DNA of 64,000 nt from contig CCNC01000074.1 in the NCBI GenBank assembly GCA_000824845.1, forward strand, positions 1 to 64,000, given 5' to 3'. The notes under the pieces are model-generated. The model did not search any database. It worked only from the letters and a program-made list of their open reading frames with translations, and was not told the origin of the DNA. Position numbers and translations under genes: made by a program. The stretch comes from Mesorhizobium sp. ORS 3359. GTDB lineage: Bacteria; Pseudomonadota; Alphaproteobacteria; Rhizobiales; Rhizobiaceae. Of the stretch, positions 17,712 to 27,682 are shown piece after piece (within the stretch, counting starts at the first letter, position 1; each line of letters begins with the position of its first letter).

Positions 17712-17912
17712 GTCGGGGGCGATAGATAGGCCGGAAAGTTTAACGCGGCGTTCTGGCGACGGCTCCGGCGGCGCCGAACTGCCGCGAACAAGCCGAGAAA
17801 CCGTATGGGCCTGAGCGCAAAATTAACCGTTTGTTTCCTATGCCCGTTTAGCGTGGCTTAACGATTGGCCGATCCGCCGCGCCCACGCCGCCAGAGAGCA
17901 AGTTCCAGGACA

Positions 17913-20420
17913 ATGGTCGACAGGGATAACCGTGATGACTGGAGGCGCGAGCGTTCGCTGCTGGCGCTCGGCCAAGCCATGCGTGGCGACGACAACACGG
18001 TTTCGATCGGCGACCGGGCCAATTCCTCCTGGCGCGAGGACGCCGCCGCGCGCCATCGCGCCGCGCGCTCCGAGCGCGAAGGGAAGGTGAATCCGCGGCC
18101 TGATGATACCGGCGAGTTTGGCCGCGATCAGGGACAAGCGGAATCCCAGCCGGTCGAGACCGAACATGACTGGCGCGCAAGAAGTCGGCCTACATCGCCC
18201 GAGCCGCTGTATGAAGCCCCGGCGGAGAGCCAGCAGCCGCAAGCCGCGCCTGTACCGCGTCACACGAGCCGGCCGCCAGCCGAGAACGATTCCCAGGAAT
18301 GGAAACCGCTGATCGATCCGATGCAGGTCGTGCACGGCATCACGCGATCCAAGGCGCTGATCCTGTCGACGACCATCCTGGGCGCTGCCCTCGGTGTCGT
18401 CATCGCCTTGTCGACGCCGAAGAAATATGAGGCCACGACCGACGTCATCGTCGACCCGCGCGACCTCAAGCTCACCGACCGAGACCTGACGCAGAACGTT
18501 GTCGCCTCGGATGCGACGCTTGCCATCGTCGAGAACCAGGTCCGCATCCTGACGTCGGGCACCGTTCTCAACAAGGTCGTCACCGATCTCAACCTCACCA
18601 ACGATCCTGAATTCAACGGCCAGGGCAGTGGCGGCTTCGGCCTGATGTCGACGCTCCGCTCGATCCTGTCGCGGCAGGATGCGGGTGCTGCGGACGAAGC
18701 GCGCAAGCGCGCGCTGGCGGTCGGCAAACTGTATGACAGCCTCGACGTCGAGCGTGGCGGCAAGACCTTCGTGGTCTCGGTCAGCGCCACGACGCAGAAC
18801 GCCGAGAAATCCGCGCTGATCGCCAACACCATGGTCAAGGCTTTCAAGCAGATTTCCAGCGAGATCCAGTCGAGCACCGCGGGCCGCGCCAATGACGAGC
18901 TTACCGCCAGGCTCGATGAATTGCGCAAGGGCGTCGAGACGGCCGAGCGCAACGTCGAGGATTTCCGGGCGACCCACGACCTCGTCGACGCGCAGGGCCA
19001 CCTGATCAGCGACGACCAAATGCTGAAGCTCAACGAGCAGCTTTCCGTGGCGCGCGCCCGCACCCTTGAGCTGAACGCCCGCGCCGCTTCGGCGCGCGCG
19101 CTGGACGTCAACTCGGTTCTTACCGGTACCTTGCCGGAAGAGATCAACTCCAACATGATGAGCGAGCTGCGCTCGCAATATGCGACGTTGAAGCAGGAGG
19201 CGGATCGCGCCGCGATCAAGTTCGGGCCGCGCCATCCGGAACTCCAGGCTCTTAACGCCCAAATCGCCGGCGCGCGCGAACGCATCAGCGCCGAGCTGCA
19301 GCGCATCGCATCCTCGCTGCAGGTCGACCTCAAGCGCTCCGTCCAGCTCGAGCAGGACCTTTCCTCGCGCTTGGCGCAGGCCAAGGTGCAGAGCGGCGAC
19401 GTCAACAACAACCTCGTCTCGCTGCGCGAGCTGGAGCGCGAGGCGGCCGCCAAGCGTTCCGTCTACGAGCAGTTCCTGCTGCGCGCCAAGGAAACCGGCG
19501 AGCAGAAGGACATCAACACCGCCAATATCAGCGTCATTTCGGAGGCCTATGCGCCGCTGCAAGCCAAGGGCCCGTCGCGTGCCGTAATGGCGTTGGCCGG
19601 CCTGTTTGCCGGCCTGTTCGCCGGGATCGGCCTTGGCGGATTGCGCGGCGTCTATGCGAGCCTGCGCGAGACGGCCGACACGCGCTCGCGACGCCGGGCC
19701 GGCGATCGTGCTCCAACGGTGGGGAATGTTTCCAACCGTGCCGCTCCGCTGGCGCCGCCGCTAGTTACGCCGCCACCGGCGCCGCCAGTCACTCGACCGC
19801 CGGCCGCGTCTTTCACGTCGGAGCCTCCCGCTCCCCCTTTCACGCCACCTCCGGCCAAATCATTTACGCCGCCTCCGGCTCCGGCATTCACCCCGTCGCC
19901 AGCCGCGTCTTTCACACCGCCGCCTGCCTCGCCTCCGGCCCCTCAGCCTGCGTCGGTGGCTGCGCAGCCTGCGGTCCAACCCGTCACACCGCCACCGATG
20001 CCGGACAATGACGCCGTCCGTCCCGGGCTTTTCGGGTCGCTTGCCTCGGCGCTCCGCTATTTCGTGCGCCGCGAGCCGGCTGAAACGGTGGATTTGGACA
20101 CTGTGCCGCCCGAAAGCGCCTGGCGCGCGCCCAGCCGGGAGGAACGCTACCCTGGGGCTGAAACTTCGGCGCGGCAGAATATTCAGGCGCCATATGAGCA
20201 GGGCTATTCCTATCGGCCGGCCCATGGCCGGGCCGACCCGTACGAAGATCATTATTCGGCATCGCCCGCCTCCTATGATCCGCAACCGCCAGTCCCGGGC
20301 GACGCCCGCCAGTCGTCGTCCGACCAGGGTGAGATCGACGAGATCCGCGCCAGCCTGCGCGAATTCCGTGAGGCGGTTCGCGAGCTGACCGAAAGCCGCT
20401 CGCGCCGTCGCTATTTCTGA
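17913..20420 (+). CDS. Wzz/GumC-type polysaccharide copolymerase without kinase domain, with Pro-rich and Tyr-rich tail
   Basis: The 835-residue protein controls polysaccharide chain length by analogy with ExoP/GumC. A ~145-residue charged cytoplasmic N-terminus precedes a membrane segment (SKALILSTTILGAALGVVI), the Wzz domain (KKYEATTDVIVDP), a long periplasmic coiled coil and a second membrane segment near residues 550-575 (AVMALAGLFAGLFAG). Then comes a Pro/Ala/Thr-rich tail at about 610-700 with repeated SFTPPPA-like units, and a terminal part with several tyrosines (YEQGYSYRP, DPYEDHYSA). No Walker A or B motif is present, so it is not a BY-kinase fusion. ATG 17913 follows AGGA at a good distance; a TTG at 17865 is the longer option. 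Confidence 0.88.
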   Translation: MVDRDNRDDWRRERSLLALGQAMRGDDNTVSIGDRANSSWREDAAARHRAARSEREGKVNPRPDDTGEFGRDQGQAESQPVETEHDWRARSRPTSPEPLYEAPAESQQPQAAPVPRHTSRPPAENDSQEWKPLIDPMQVVHGITRSKALILSTTILGAALGVVIALSTPKKYEATTDVIVDPRDLKLTDRDLTQNVVASDATLAIVENQVRILTSGTVLNKVVTDLNLTNDPEFNGQGSGGFGLMSTLRSILSRQDAGAADEARKRALAVGKLYDSLDVERGGKTFVVSVSATTQNAEKSALIANTMVKAFKQISSEIQSSTAGRANDELTARLDELRKGVETAERNVEDFRATHDLVDAQGHLISDDQMLKLNEQLSVARARTLELNARAASARALDVNSVLTGTLPEEINSNMMSELRSQYATLKQEADRAAIKFGPRHPELQALNAQIAGARERISAELQRIASSLQVDLKRSVQLEQDLSSRLAQAKVQSGDVNNNLVSLRELEREAAAKRSVYEQFLLRAKETGEQKDINTANISVISEAYAPLQAKGPSRAVMALAGLFAGLFAGIGLGGLRGVYASLRETADTRSRRRAGDRAPTVGNVSNRAAPLAPPLVTPPPAPPVTRPPAASFTSEPPAPPFTPPPAKSFTPPPAPAFTPSPAASFTPPPASPPAPQPASVAAQPAVQPVTPPPMPDNDAVRPGLFGSLASALRYFVRREPAETVDLDTVPPESAWRAPSREERYPGAETSARQNIQAPYEQGYSYRPAHGRADPYEDHYSASPASYDPQPPVPGDARQSSSDQGEIDEIRASLREFREAVRELTESRSRRRYF

Positions 20421-20648
20421 AGCGTCATATTATTGACACCCCATATTTCTTGACCGCTTGCGGTTCGATAAAAGCTGCCGGTTTCGGGTTTACGGCATCA
20501 GACGACGCTTTGACGGGATTGCCCTGTCGAATTTTCGTGAAAATGCCGCGCTGCATTTCGGCCGCAAGCGTCTCGCTTTGGCGGATCGACAATGCCAATC
20601 GAGGAATGAGGCCATGCACCGGCCTCGTAGCGAAGCTGAGGGTTGGTG

Positions 20649-21548
20649 ATGGCCGAAGTGATTAACGGAAAGAGTGTCGCCGAGGATGTGGTTTCGAAGG
20701 TCAAGACTCTGACCGCGGAGCTGTTGGTCAAGGGAGCCACCAAGCCTGGCCTTGCCGTGGTGATCGTCGGCGAAGACCCGGCAAGCCAAGTCTATGTCGC
20801 TTCGAAATCGCGCACCGCCAAGGAATGCGGCTTCCACTCGCTCCAGCATACGCTGCCAGCCGACACCACCGAGGAGCAATTGCTGAAGATCATCGGCGAT
20901 CTCAACGCCGACAAGTCGATCCACGGCATCCTCGTGCAATTGCCGCTTCCGGGCCATATCGACGCCGGCAAGGTGATCCAGACGATCGCGCCGGAGAAGG
21001 ATGTCGACGGCTTCCACTTCATCAATGTCGGCAAGCTCGGCACCGGTGAGCTCGAAACGGCCTTCGTGCCCTGCACGCCGGCGGGCTCTATGCTTTTGAT
21101 CGAACGCGTGCGCGGCAAGGACCTTTCCGGCCTCAATGCCGTCGTCGTCGGCCGTTCCAACATCGTCGGCAAGCCGATGGCCAATCTGCTGCTCGCCGCC
21201 AACTGTACGGTGACCATCGCCCACAGCCGCACCAGGGATCTGCCGGCGCTGGCACGCACCGCCGACATCCTGGTCGCCGCCGTCGGCCGCCCGGAAATGG
21301 TGAAGGGCGATTGGGTGAAGCCCGGTGCCACCGTGATCGACGTTGGGATCAACCGCGTTCCCGCGCCCGAAAAGGGCGAAGGCAAGAGCCGCCTGGTCGG
21401 CGACGTCGCCTATGCCGAGACGGCCAAGGTGGCGGGCGCCATCACGCCCGTTCCCGGCGGCGTCGGGCCGATGACCATTGCCATGCTGATGGCGAACACT
21501 GTAGCTTCCGCCTACCTCGCGGCCGGGCTGAAGCGGCCGTCCTTCTGA
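20649..21548 (+). CDS. folD: bifunctional methylenetetrahydrofolate dehydrogenase / methenyltetrahydrofolate cyclohydrolase
   Basis: FolD interconverts methylene-, methenyl- and formyl-tetrahydrofolate in the cytoplasm. The 299-residue product has the catalytic-lysine region ([14 protein letters not shown]), the conserved VQLPLPGHI and the C-terminal signature [34 protein letters not shown] is the NADP-binding loop. ATG 20649 is preceded by GAGGGT; the TTG/GTG codons a few bases upstream are unlikely starts. The AraC/GlxA regulator follows after 18 bases, so co-transcription is likely, linking one-carbon metabolism to that regulator. Confidence 0.96.
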   Translation: MAEVINGKSVAEDVVSKVKTLTAELLVKGATKPGLAVVIVGEDPASQVYVASKSRTAKECGFHSLQHTLPADTTEEQLLKIIGDLNADKSIHGILVQLPLPGHIDAGKVIQTIAPEKDVDGFHFINVGKLGTGELETAFVPCTPAGSMLLIERVRGKDLSGLNAVVVGRSNIVGKPMANLLLAANCTVTIAHSRTRDLPALARTADILVAAVGRPEMVKGDWVKPGATVIDVGINRVPAPEKGEGKSRLVGDVAYAETAKVAGAITPVPGGVGPMTIAMLMANTVASAYLAAGLKRPSF

Positions 21549-21566
21549 TTTGAGAAAGCCCGGGCA

Positions 21567-22565
21567 TTGCCGAACCTGACTGTCCCTGTCGAACGGCCGA
21601 TCACGAACGATCCCGTTCAGGGCGGCCGTCAGTTCGGCTTCCTGCTCGTCGACAAGTTCTCGATGTTCTCGCTGGCCGCCGCCATCGACTGCTTCCGCTC
21701 GGCCAACCGGCTGCTTGGCCGCGACTTCTATGGCTGGACGACGATTTCGGCCGACGGCGATGCGGTCATGGCTTCGAACGGCCTGCCGCTGAAGATCGAC
21801 TATTCGGTCGCCGACATGCCGCCGGTCGACATCCTGTTCGTCTCGGTCGGGCTCACCACGGAATTCCCCGGCAAGAGCAAGGTGCTGGCGGCTTTGCGCA
21901 GCTGGGGCCGGCGCGGCAATGCGCTCGGCGCGCTGTCGGTCGGCTCCTATCTGCTGGCCGAGGCCGGGCAGCTCGACGGCTATCGCTGCACCATCCATTG
22001 GGAGAACCGCGCCGGCTTCATGGAGCGCTTTCCTGACATCAACTGCACCGGCAACGTCTTCGAGATCGACCGCAAGCGCTACACCTGCGCCGGCGGCACC
22101 ACGTCGATCGATCTGATGCTGGAGATCGTCCGCGGCGATTTCGGCTCCAATCTCGCCAATGGCGTCGCCAACCAGTTCCAGCACGAGCGCATCCGCTCGG
22201 CCGGCGACCGCCAGCGCGTCGGGCCGGAGCGCGACCTTACCGGCAAGTCGGAGAAGCTCAGGCGCATCGTCGAGCTGATGGCCGACCATCTCGACGAGCC
22301 GCTGTCCGCCGTGCAGCTCGCCAAGTCGGCGGGCCTGTCGGTGCGTCAGGTCGAGCGCTTGTTCCTGCGCCATCTCAGCGTGACGCCGGGTCGCTATTAC
22401 ATGCGGCTGAGGCTCGAACGGGCACGCGAGCTGCTGCGCCAGACCAACATGCCGATCCTCGACGTGGCGATCGCCACCGGCTTCACCTCGCACTCCTATT
22501 TCGCTCAGAGCTACCGGCTGCAGTTCGGCCGCCCGCCGTCGGAAGAGCGACGCACCACTTATTAG
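21567..22565 (+). CDS. GlxA family AraC-type transcriptional regulator
   Basis: The 332-residue product has an N-terminal DJ-1/PfpI-like domain (about residues 20-200, FGFLLVDKFSMFSLAAAIDCF through WENRAGFMERFPD) and a C-terminal AraC double helix-turn-helix (about 225-325, with LSAVQLAKSAGLSVRQVERLF and ATGFTSHSYFAQSYR). This architecture is typical of GlxA/GbdR regulators. In related proteobacteria GbdR-like members control glycine betaine and sarcosine degradation, which feeds one-carbon units to folate; the adjacent folD fits that but is only suggestive. The start appears to be TTG at 21567 with GAGAAAG upstream, since no ATG precedes the conserved domain. Confidence 0.88.
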   Translation: MPNLTVPVERPITNDPVQGGRQFGFLLVDKFSMFSLAAAIDCFRSANRLLGRDFYGWTTISADGDAVMASNGLPLKIDYSVADMPPVDILFVSVGLTTEFPGKSKVLAALRSWGRRGNALGALSVGSYLLAEAGQLDGYRCTIHWENRAGFMERFPDINCTGNVFEIDRKRYTCAGGTTSIDLMLEIVRGDFGSNLANGVANQFQHERIRSAGDRQRVGPERDLTGKSEKLRRIVELMADHLDEPLSAVQLAKSAGLSVRQVERLFLRHLSVTPGRYYMRLRLERARELLRQTNMPILDVAIATGFTSHSYFAQSYRLQFGRPPSEERRTTY

Positions 22566-22660
22566 AGCGCTCCGCCTTTCGCCCTCGGCCGGGCTTGTTT
22601 CCAGGACCCGCCTCAAATAGCTTTCGCAACGCGGACGAGGGTTGCTCTCAGGAGATTTTC

Positions 22661-24319
22661 ATGGCGGGACTGATACGGAGCGTCGCTGCGGCGGCCCTCC
22701 TTTTGTCGATGACCAGTTTTGGCTTTGCCGCCAACAAGGTCATCATCATCCTCGATGCATCGGGTTCGATGTGGGCCCAGATCGATGGCAAGCCCAAGCT
22801 CGAGATCGCGCGTGAATCGCTGCGCACGGTGCTGCAGTCGGTTCCGGCGGACGACGAGATCGGCTTCATGGCCTATGGCCATCGCACCAAGGGCAGCTGC
22901 GACGACATCGAGCTGATCGTGCCGCCGCAGGCCGGATCCGCCAGCGCCATTTCGGCGGCCGCCGACAGCATGAAATTCCTGGGCAAGACGCCGCTCACGG
23001 CCGCCGTCAAGCAGGCCGCCGAGGCGCTGAAATACACCGAGGACAAGGCAACGGTGGTGCTGATCACCGACGGGCTGGAGACCTGCGGCGGCGATCCCTG
23101 CGCGCTCGGCAAGGAGCTCAAGGAAAGCGGCGTCGATTTCACCGCCGATGTCGTCGGCTTCGGCTTGACCGCCGACGAGGGCAAGCAGATCGCCTGCCTC
23201 GCCGAAAACACCGGCGGAAAATACATCCAGGCCTCCGACGAGAAGGCGCTGCAGGACGCGCTGGTCGAGACCGTGGCGGCTCCGACGCCGGCGCCAGAGC
23301 CGGCTCCGGCACCCGCGCCAGCGCCCGAGCCCGCCAAGCCTGAATTCAATTTCATGCCGAGCGTGGTCATGGCCGAGGGGGGTCCCGAGATCTCCGACAA
23401 CAGCAATGCCTGGGAAATCTACAAGGCCAATTCGGACGGCTCGCGCGGCGATCAGGTCATGACCGAGTATGGCGAGCTGAAAACCAATCTCGAACCGGGC
23501 GACTATATCGTCGTCGGCCGCGACGACGAGGCAAGAAGCGAACAGAAGATCAAAATAGAGGCCGGCCAGGTTTACAAGCCGCTGTTCACGCTCAACGGCG
23601 GTACGCTGGTTATCCATCCGCATGCGAGCCAGGGATCGGAGATCAGCGGCGAGGCGCGTGTCGACTTCGCCTACCCGGGCGGCAGCACCACCCACTATGG
23701 CGACGCCAAGGCGACTGTCCCCGCCGGCGAGCAGAAGGTGACGGTGCAGATCGGCGCCGGCACGGTAACCGAGACCATCCAGCTTGCTGCCGGACAGACG
23801 GTTGAGAAGGACGTCGTCGTCGGCGTCGGTCACGCTGTGCTCAATGCCTTCTACACGGCAGGCGGCGACAAGGCCGACAATTCCGGCGTTAGCTTCGAAA
23901 TCGTCAAGGCTAAGAAGAAGATCGACGGTTCCCGCGAGAGCGTCGAGCACTCCTATGGTCCCGACAGCAAGTTCTGGCTGCCGCCGGACGACTATGTCGC
24001 GCTCACCACGCTTGATCTGGCCGTTGCCGAGCAGCCCTTCACCATCAAGGCCGGCGACAACCAGGACATCAAGGTCACGCTCGACGCAGGCGTGCTGGCG
24101 ATGTCGGCGCCCGGCGCTTACTCGATCGAGGTGTTTTCGTCGAAGAAGGACATAGAGGGCAAGCGCAAGTCGCTGGGCTTGAGCTATGGCGACAGCTGGC
24201 AGCAGACGGTACCGGCCGGCGACTACGTGGTCGTGCGGCACGCCTCTGACCAGGGCCAAGACAAGGAAATGCCGGTGACGATCAAGGCCGGTGAGCGGAG
24301 CGAGATCACCGTGCAGTAG
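22661..24319 (+). CDS. exported von Willebrand factor A domain protein with C-terminal repeats
   Basis: The 552-residue protein starts with a signal peptide (residues 1-23, ending SFGFA) and a VWA domain (about 27-205) whose MIDAS metal site is DASGSMW, followed by ITDGLETCGG. A Pro/Ala-rich linker (about 207-228) leads to about four copies of an ~80-residue beta-rich unit (about 230-552); each copy has an EIYKAN/EIVKAK/IEVFSSKK-like strand, a YG, then GDYVV and IKAG. It is likely periplasmic or surface-associated. ATG 22661 has CAGGAG upstream. It stands alone, about 95 bases after the regulator gene. Function is unknown; a role in envelope binding is only a guess. Confidence 0.85.
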   Translation: MAGLIRSVAAAALLLSMTSFGFAANKVIIILDASGSMWAQIDGKPKLEIARESLRTVLQSVPADDEIGFMAYGHRTKGSCDDIELIVPPQAGSASAISAAADSMKFLGKTPLTAAVKQAAEALKYTEDKATVVLITDGLETCGGDPCALGKELKESGVDFTADVVGFGLTADEGKQIACLAENTGGKYIQASDEKALQDALVETVAAPTPAPEPAPAPAPAPEPAKPEFNFMPSVVMAEGGPEISDNSNAWEIYKANSDGSRGDQVMTEYGELKTNLEPGDYIVVGRDDEARSEQKIKIEAGQVYKPLFTLNGGTLVIHPHASQGSEISGEARVDFAYPGGSTTHYGDAKATVPAGEQKVTVQIGAGTVTETIQLAAGQTVEKDVVVGVGHAVLNAFYTAGGDKADNSGVSFEIVKAKKKIDGSRESVEHSYGPDSKFWLPPDDYVALTTLDLAVAEQPFTIKAGDNQDIKVTLDAGVLAMSAPGAYSIEVFSSKKDIEGKRKSLGLSYGDSWQQTVPAGDYVVVRHASDQGQDKEMPVTIKAGERSEITVQ

Positions 24320-24352
24320 TAATCGCAGCCTGCCTTCCGGTCTGGCTGCCCG

Positions 24353-24381
24353 GGCATTCCGCGAACGGATCGCGGAATGCC
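24353..24381. terminator. perfect 12-bp stem-loop between convergent genes
   Basis: The arms GGCATTCCGCGA and TCGCGGAATGCC pair perfectly around a 5-base loop. It sits between the VWA gene and the antitoxin gene, whose 3' ends face each other. There is no T-run on either side, so it may be a bidirectional transcript-end or stability hairpin and not a classical intrinsic terminator. Confidence 0.5.
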
Positions 24382-24413
24382 ATCTCAGCAACGAGTGCAC
24401 ATTGCTTCGCCGA

Positions 24414-24695
24414 TCAGGCAGCTTCCGAGACACGCACTTCGACATGAAGCCCAGCCGCGACCGCCATATTGACGAGGGTGTCGAGGGCAAACAGGTTGAT
24501 CTTCCCGCGCAGGAGATCGGATACGCGCGGCTGCGTCACGCCAAGCCGCTGCGCAGCTTCGGCTTGCGTCCAGCCCTTTGCTCGGATGTGCTTCTCCAGC
24601 GCCATCATGAGCGTGGAGCGGAGCTTCATGTTCTCGGCTTCGGCGGGAGTGTCTTCGATGGCATCCCACACACTTGCAAACGTTTCTTTGCTCAC
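24414..24695 (-). CDS. XRE-type antitoxin (HigA-like, COG5606 type)
   Basis: The 93-residue protein has a Cro/C1 helix-turn-helix (KGWTQAEAAQRLGVTQPRVS, about residues 40-60), followed by the family's DLLRGKINLFALDTLVNMA and a short beta C-terminus. It would neutralise the RelE/ParE-like toxin encoded upstream and repress the operon. The GTG start at 24695 has a strong AAGGAG eight bases upstream and overlaps the toxin stop (GTGA), the usual toxin-first order of higBA-type operons. A longer in-frame start at 24785 would read inside the toxin gene and is rejected. Confidence 0.88.
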   Translation of the reverse strand: MSKETFASVWDAIEDTPAEAENMKLRSTLMMALEKHIRAKGWTQAEAAQRLGVTQPRVSDLLRGKINLFALDTLVNMAVAAGLHVEVRVSEAA

Positions 24696-25020
24696 TGGCC
24701 TAGCTCCTTCATGAGATCGCTGTAGCGCTTTGCGGCCAAGTTCAAATCTGTTTTGCTGGTCTTCTGCGTCTTCTTCTGGAAGCAATGCAGTACGTAGATC
24801 GCGCCGGCAAATTTGGCGGTGTAGATGACCCTAAAAGCGCCGGTCTCATCTCTGATTCTGATTTCAAGTACCCCCTTGCCGACCGTCGTCATTGGTTTCC
24901 AGTCGGTCGGAGGTTGCTCGTTCTGTACCTTGTCGAGCTATAGCCTGCTTCACGCCGTGCCGAGTTCGGGAAGGCGCGCAGATCGGTTAGGGCGCTGCCC
25001 CGGAATATGAGCATTTTCAC
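24692..25020 (-). pseudogene. RelE/ParE-family (HigB-like, COG4679 type) toxin with an apparent one-base deletion
   Basis: Reading from GTG 25020 (or ATG 25014) gives MLIFRGSALTDLRAFP and then SARREAGY, the usual N-terminus of this toxin family. At about 24938-24940 the frame is lost: the expected Gln codon of 'AGYQLDKVQ' has only AG, and the remaining frame has TAG there. In the other frame the normal protein continues as LDKVQNEQPPTDWKPM, then LEIRIRDETGAFRVIY and VLHCFQKKTQKTS, to the stop at 24692. The family is about 105-110 residues, which matches the two pieces joined. A shorter 66-residue product from ATG 24892 would lack the first 40 residues. The gene looks inactivated, or the base is a sequencing error. 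Confidence 0.82.
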
Positions 25021-25026
25021 ACCAGC

Positions 25027-25057
25027 AACTATACAAAATTTTGTATAGTTGGCGCAA
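25027..25057 (-). promoter_or_regulatory. toxin-antitoxin promoter with perfect 24-bp palindromic operator
   Basis: Positions 25027-25050 form a perfect inverted repeat with half site AACTATACAAAA. On the minus strand a -10-like TATAGT (25033-25028) lies inside it and a -35-like TTGCGC (25057-25052) lies 18 bases upstream. The toxin GTG start is only six bases beyond the palindrome, so the mRNA may be leaderless or nearly so. The arrangement fits autorepression by the antitoxin or the complex. The palindrome is seen directly; the promoter elements are predicted. Confidence 0.78.
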
Positions 25058-25080
25058 GTAGCTTCTCACACGAAACGAGA

Positions 25081-26904
<1,824 letters not shown>

Positions 26905-26965
26905 GGTCCGTCCTTTCGAGCCCGGTAAGCGTCCTCCCCTGCCACCGGGCTGTCCTCATATGAAA

Positions 26966-27682
26966 TCAGGGTGCCCAGAACACCTCTATCCGTCCCGGCG
27001 CCGCCTCGAGCACGCTGCGGATGGGCTTTTTCGCGCCGGGACCCATCGCGCCGTTGAACGCCGTGCGCTTGTCCTCGCCTTCGATGTGCAGCGTGACGAA
27101 GCCGGCGGCGACGATACGCGCCATCGACAGCGTCAGCCGCGGCTCGCCGCCGCTCGCCGCATGCACCGGCAGCACGATGCGCTGGGACGCGGGGTCGAGC
27201 AACTCCTCGAGGTTGCCGGCATCCGGAAAGAACGAGGCCGTATGGCCGTCGCCGCCCATGCCGAGGATGACCACGTCGAGCGGCCAGGACAGCGACCGCA
27301 GCGCCTCGCTATCCGCCGCCGCGGCGTCCTCGATGCTTGCCGCCTCATGGTAGAGCGGCACGAAGCGCGCCGCCGCGGCCTTGTTCTGCAGCAGGTTCGC
27401 CGCCACCAGCCCGGCATTCGATCGCGGCGAGGAGGGCGGCACGAAGCGCTCGTCGACCAGCGTCACGGTGACCTTGTCCCAGGCGATCGGGGTGGTCGAC
27501 AGCGCGGCGAACAGCTTTGCCGGCGTGGTCCCGCCGGAGACGGCGAGCAGCGCGGCGCCGCGTTCCGTGATGGCCCTGGTCAAACGGTCCGCGATCTCAC
27601 CGGCAAGCGCCGTCGCGAGATCCTGGCGATCGGCAAAGCCGTTCCAGCCGTAGCTGACCTCGCTCAATTGCTTTCGTGCCAT
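26966..27682 (-). CDS. pgl: 6-phosphogluconolactonase
   Basis: This enzyme hydrolyses 6-phosphogluconolactone between glucose-6-phosphate dehydrogenase and Edd. The 238-residue DevB/SOL-type protein has LAVSGGTTPAKLFAAL near residue 46, VTLVDERFVPPSSPRSNAGL near 70 and DVVILGMGGDGHTASFFPD near 130, all family signatures. Its start overlaps the end of zwf by 19 bases, so the two are translationally coupled. The length is normal and nothing is odd. Confidence 0.95.
   Translation of the reverse strand: MARKQLSEVSYGWNGFADRQDLATALAGEIADRLTRAITERGAALLAVSGGTTPAKLFAALSTTPIAWDKVTVTLVDERFVPPSSPRSNAGLVAANLLQNKAAAARFVPLYHEAASIEDAAAADSEALRSLSWPLDVVILGMGGDGHTASFFPDAGNLEELLDPASQRIVLPVHAASGGEPRLTLSMARIVAAGFVTLHIEGEDKRTAFNGAMGPGAKKPIRSVLEAAPGRIEVFWAP

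Noticed and set aside
17838..19562. 574-residue open frame on the minus strand over the Wzz-like gene
   Set aside because: Shadow of a well-supported coiled-coil protein; no motif is visible.
20490..22616. 708-residue open frame on the minus strand over folD and the GlxA regulator
   Set aside because: Both plus-strand genes have strong family signatures; the antisense frame has none.
24690..25020. Programmed translational frameshift in the toxin gene
   Set aside because: No slippery sequence or SD-like element at the junction was seen; a simple one-base deletion explains the break.
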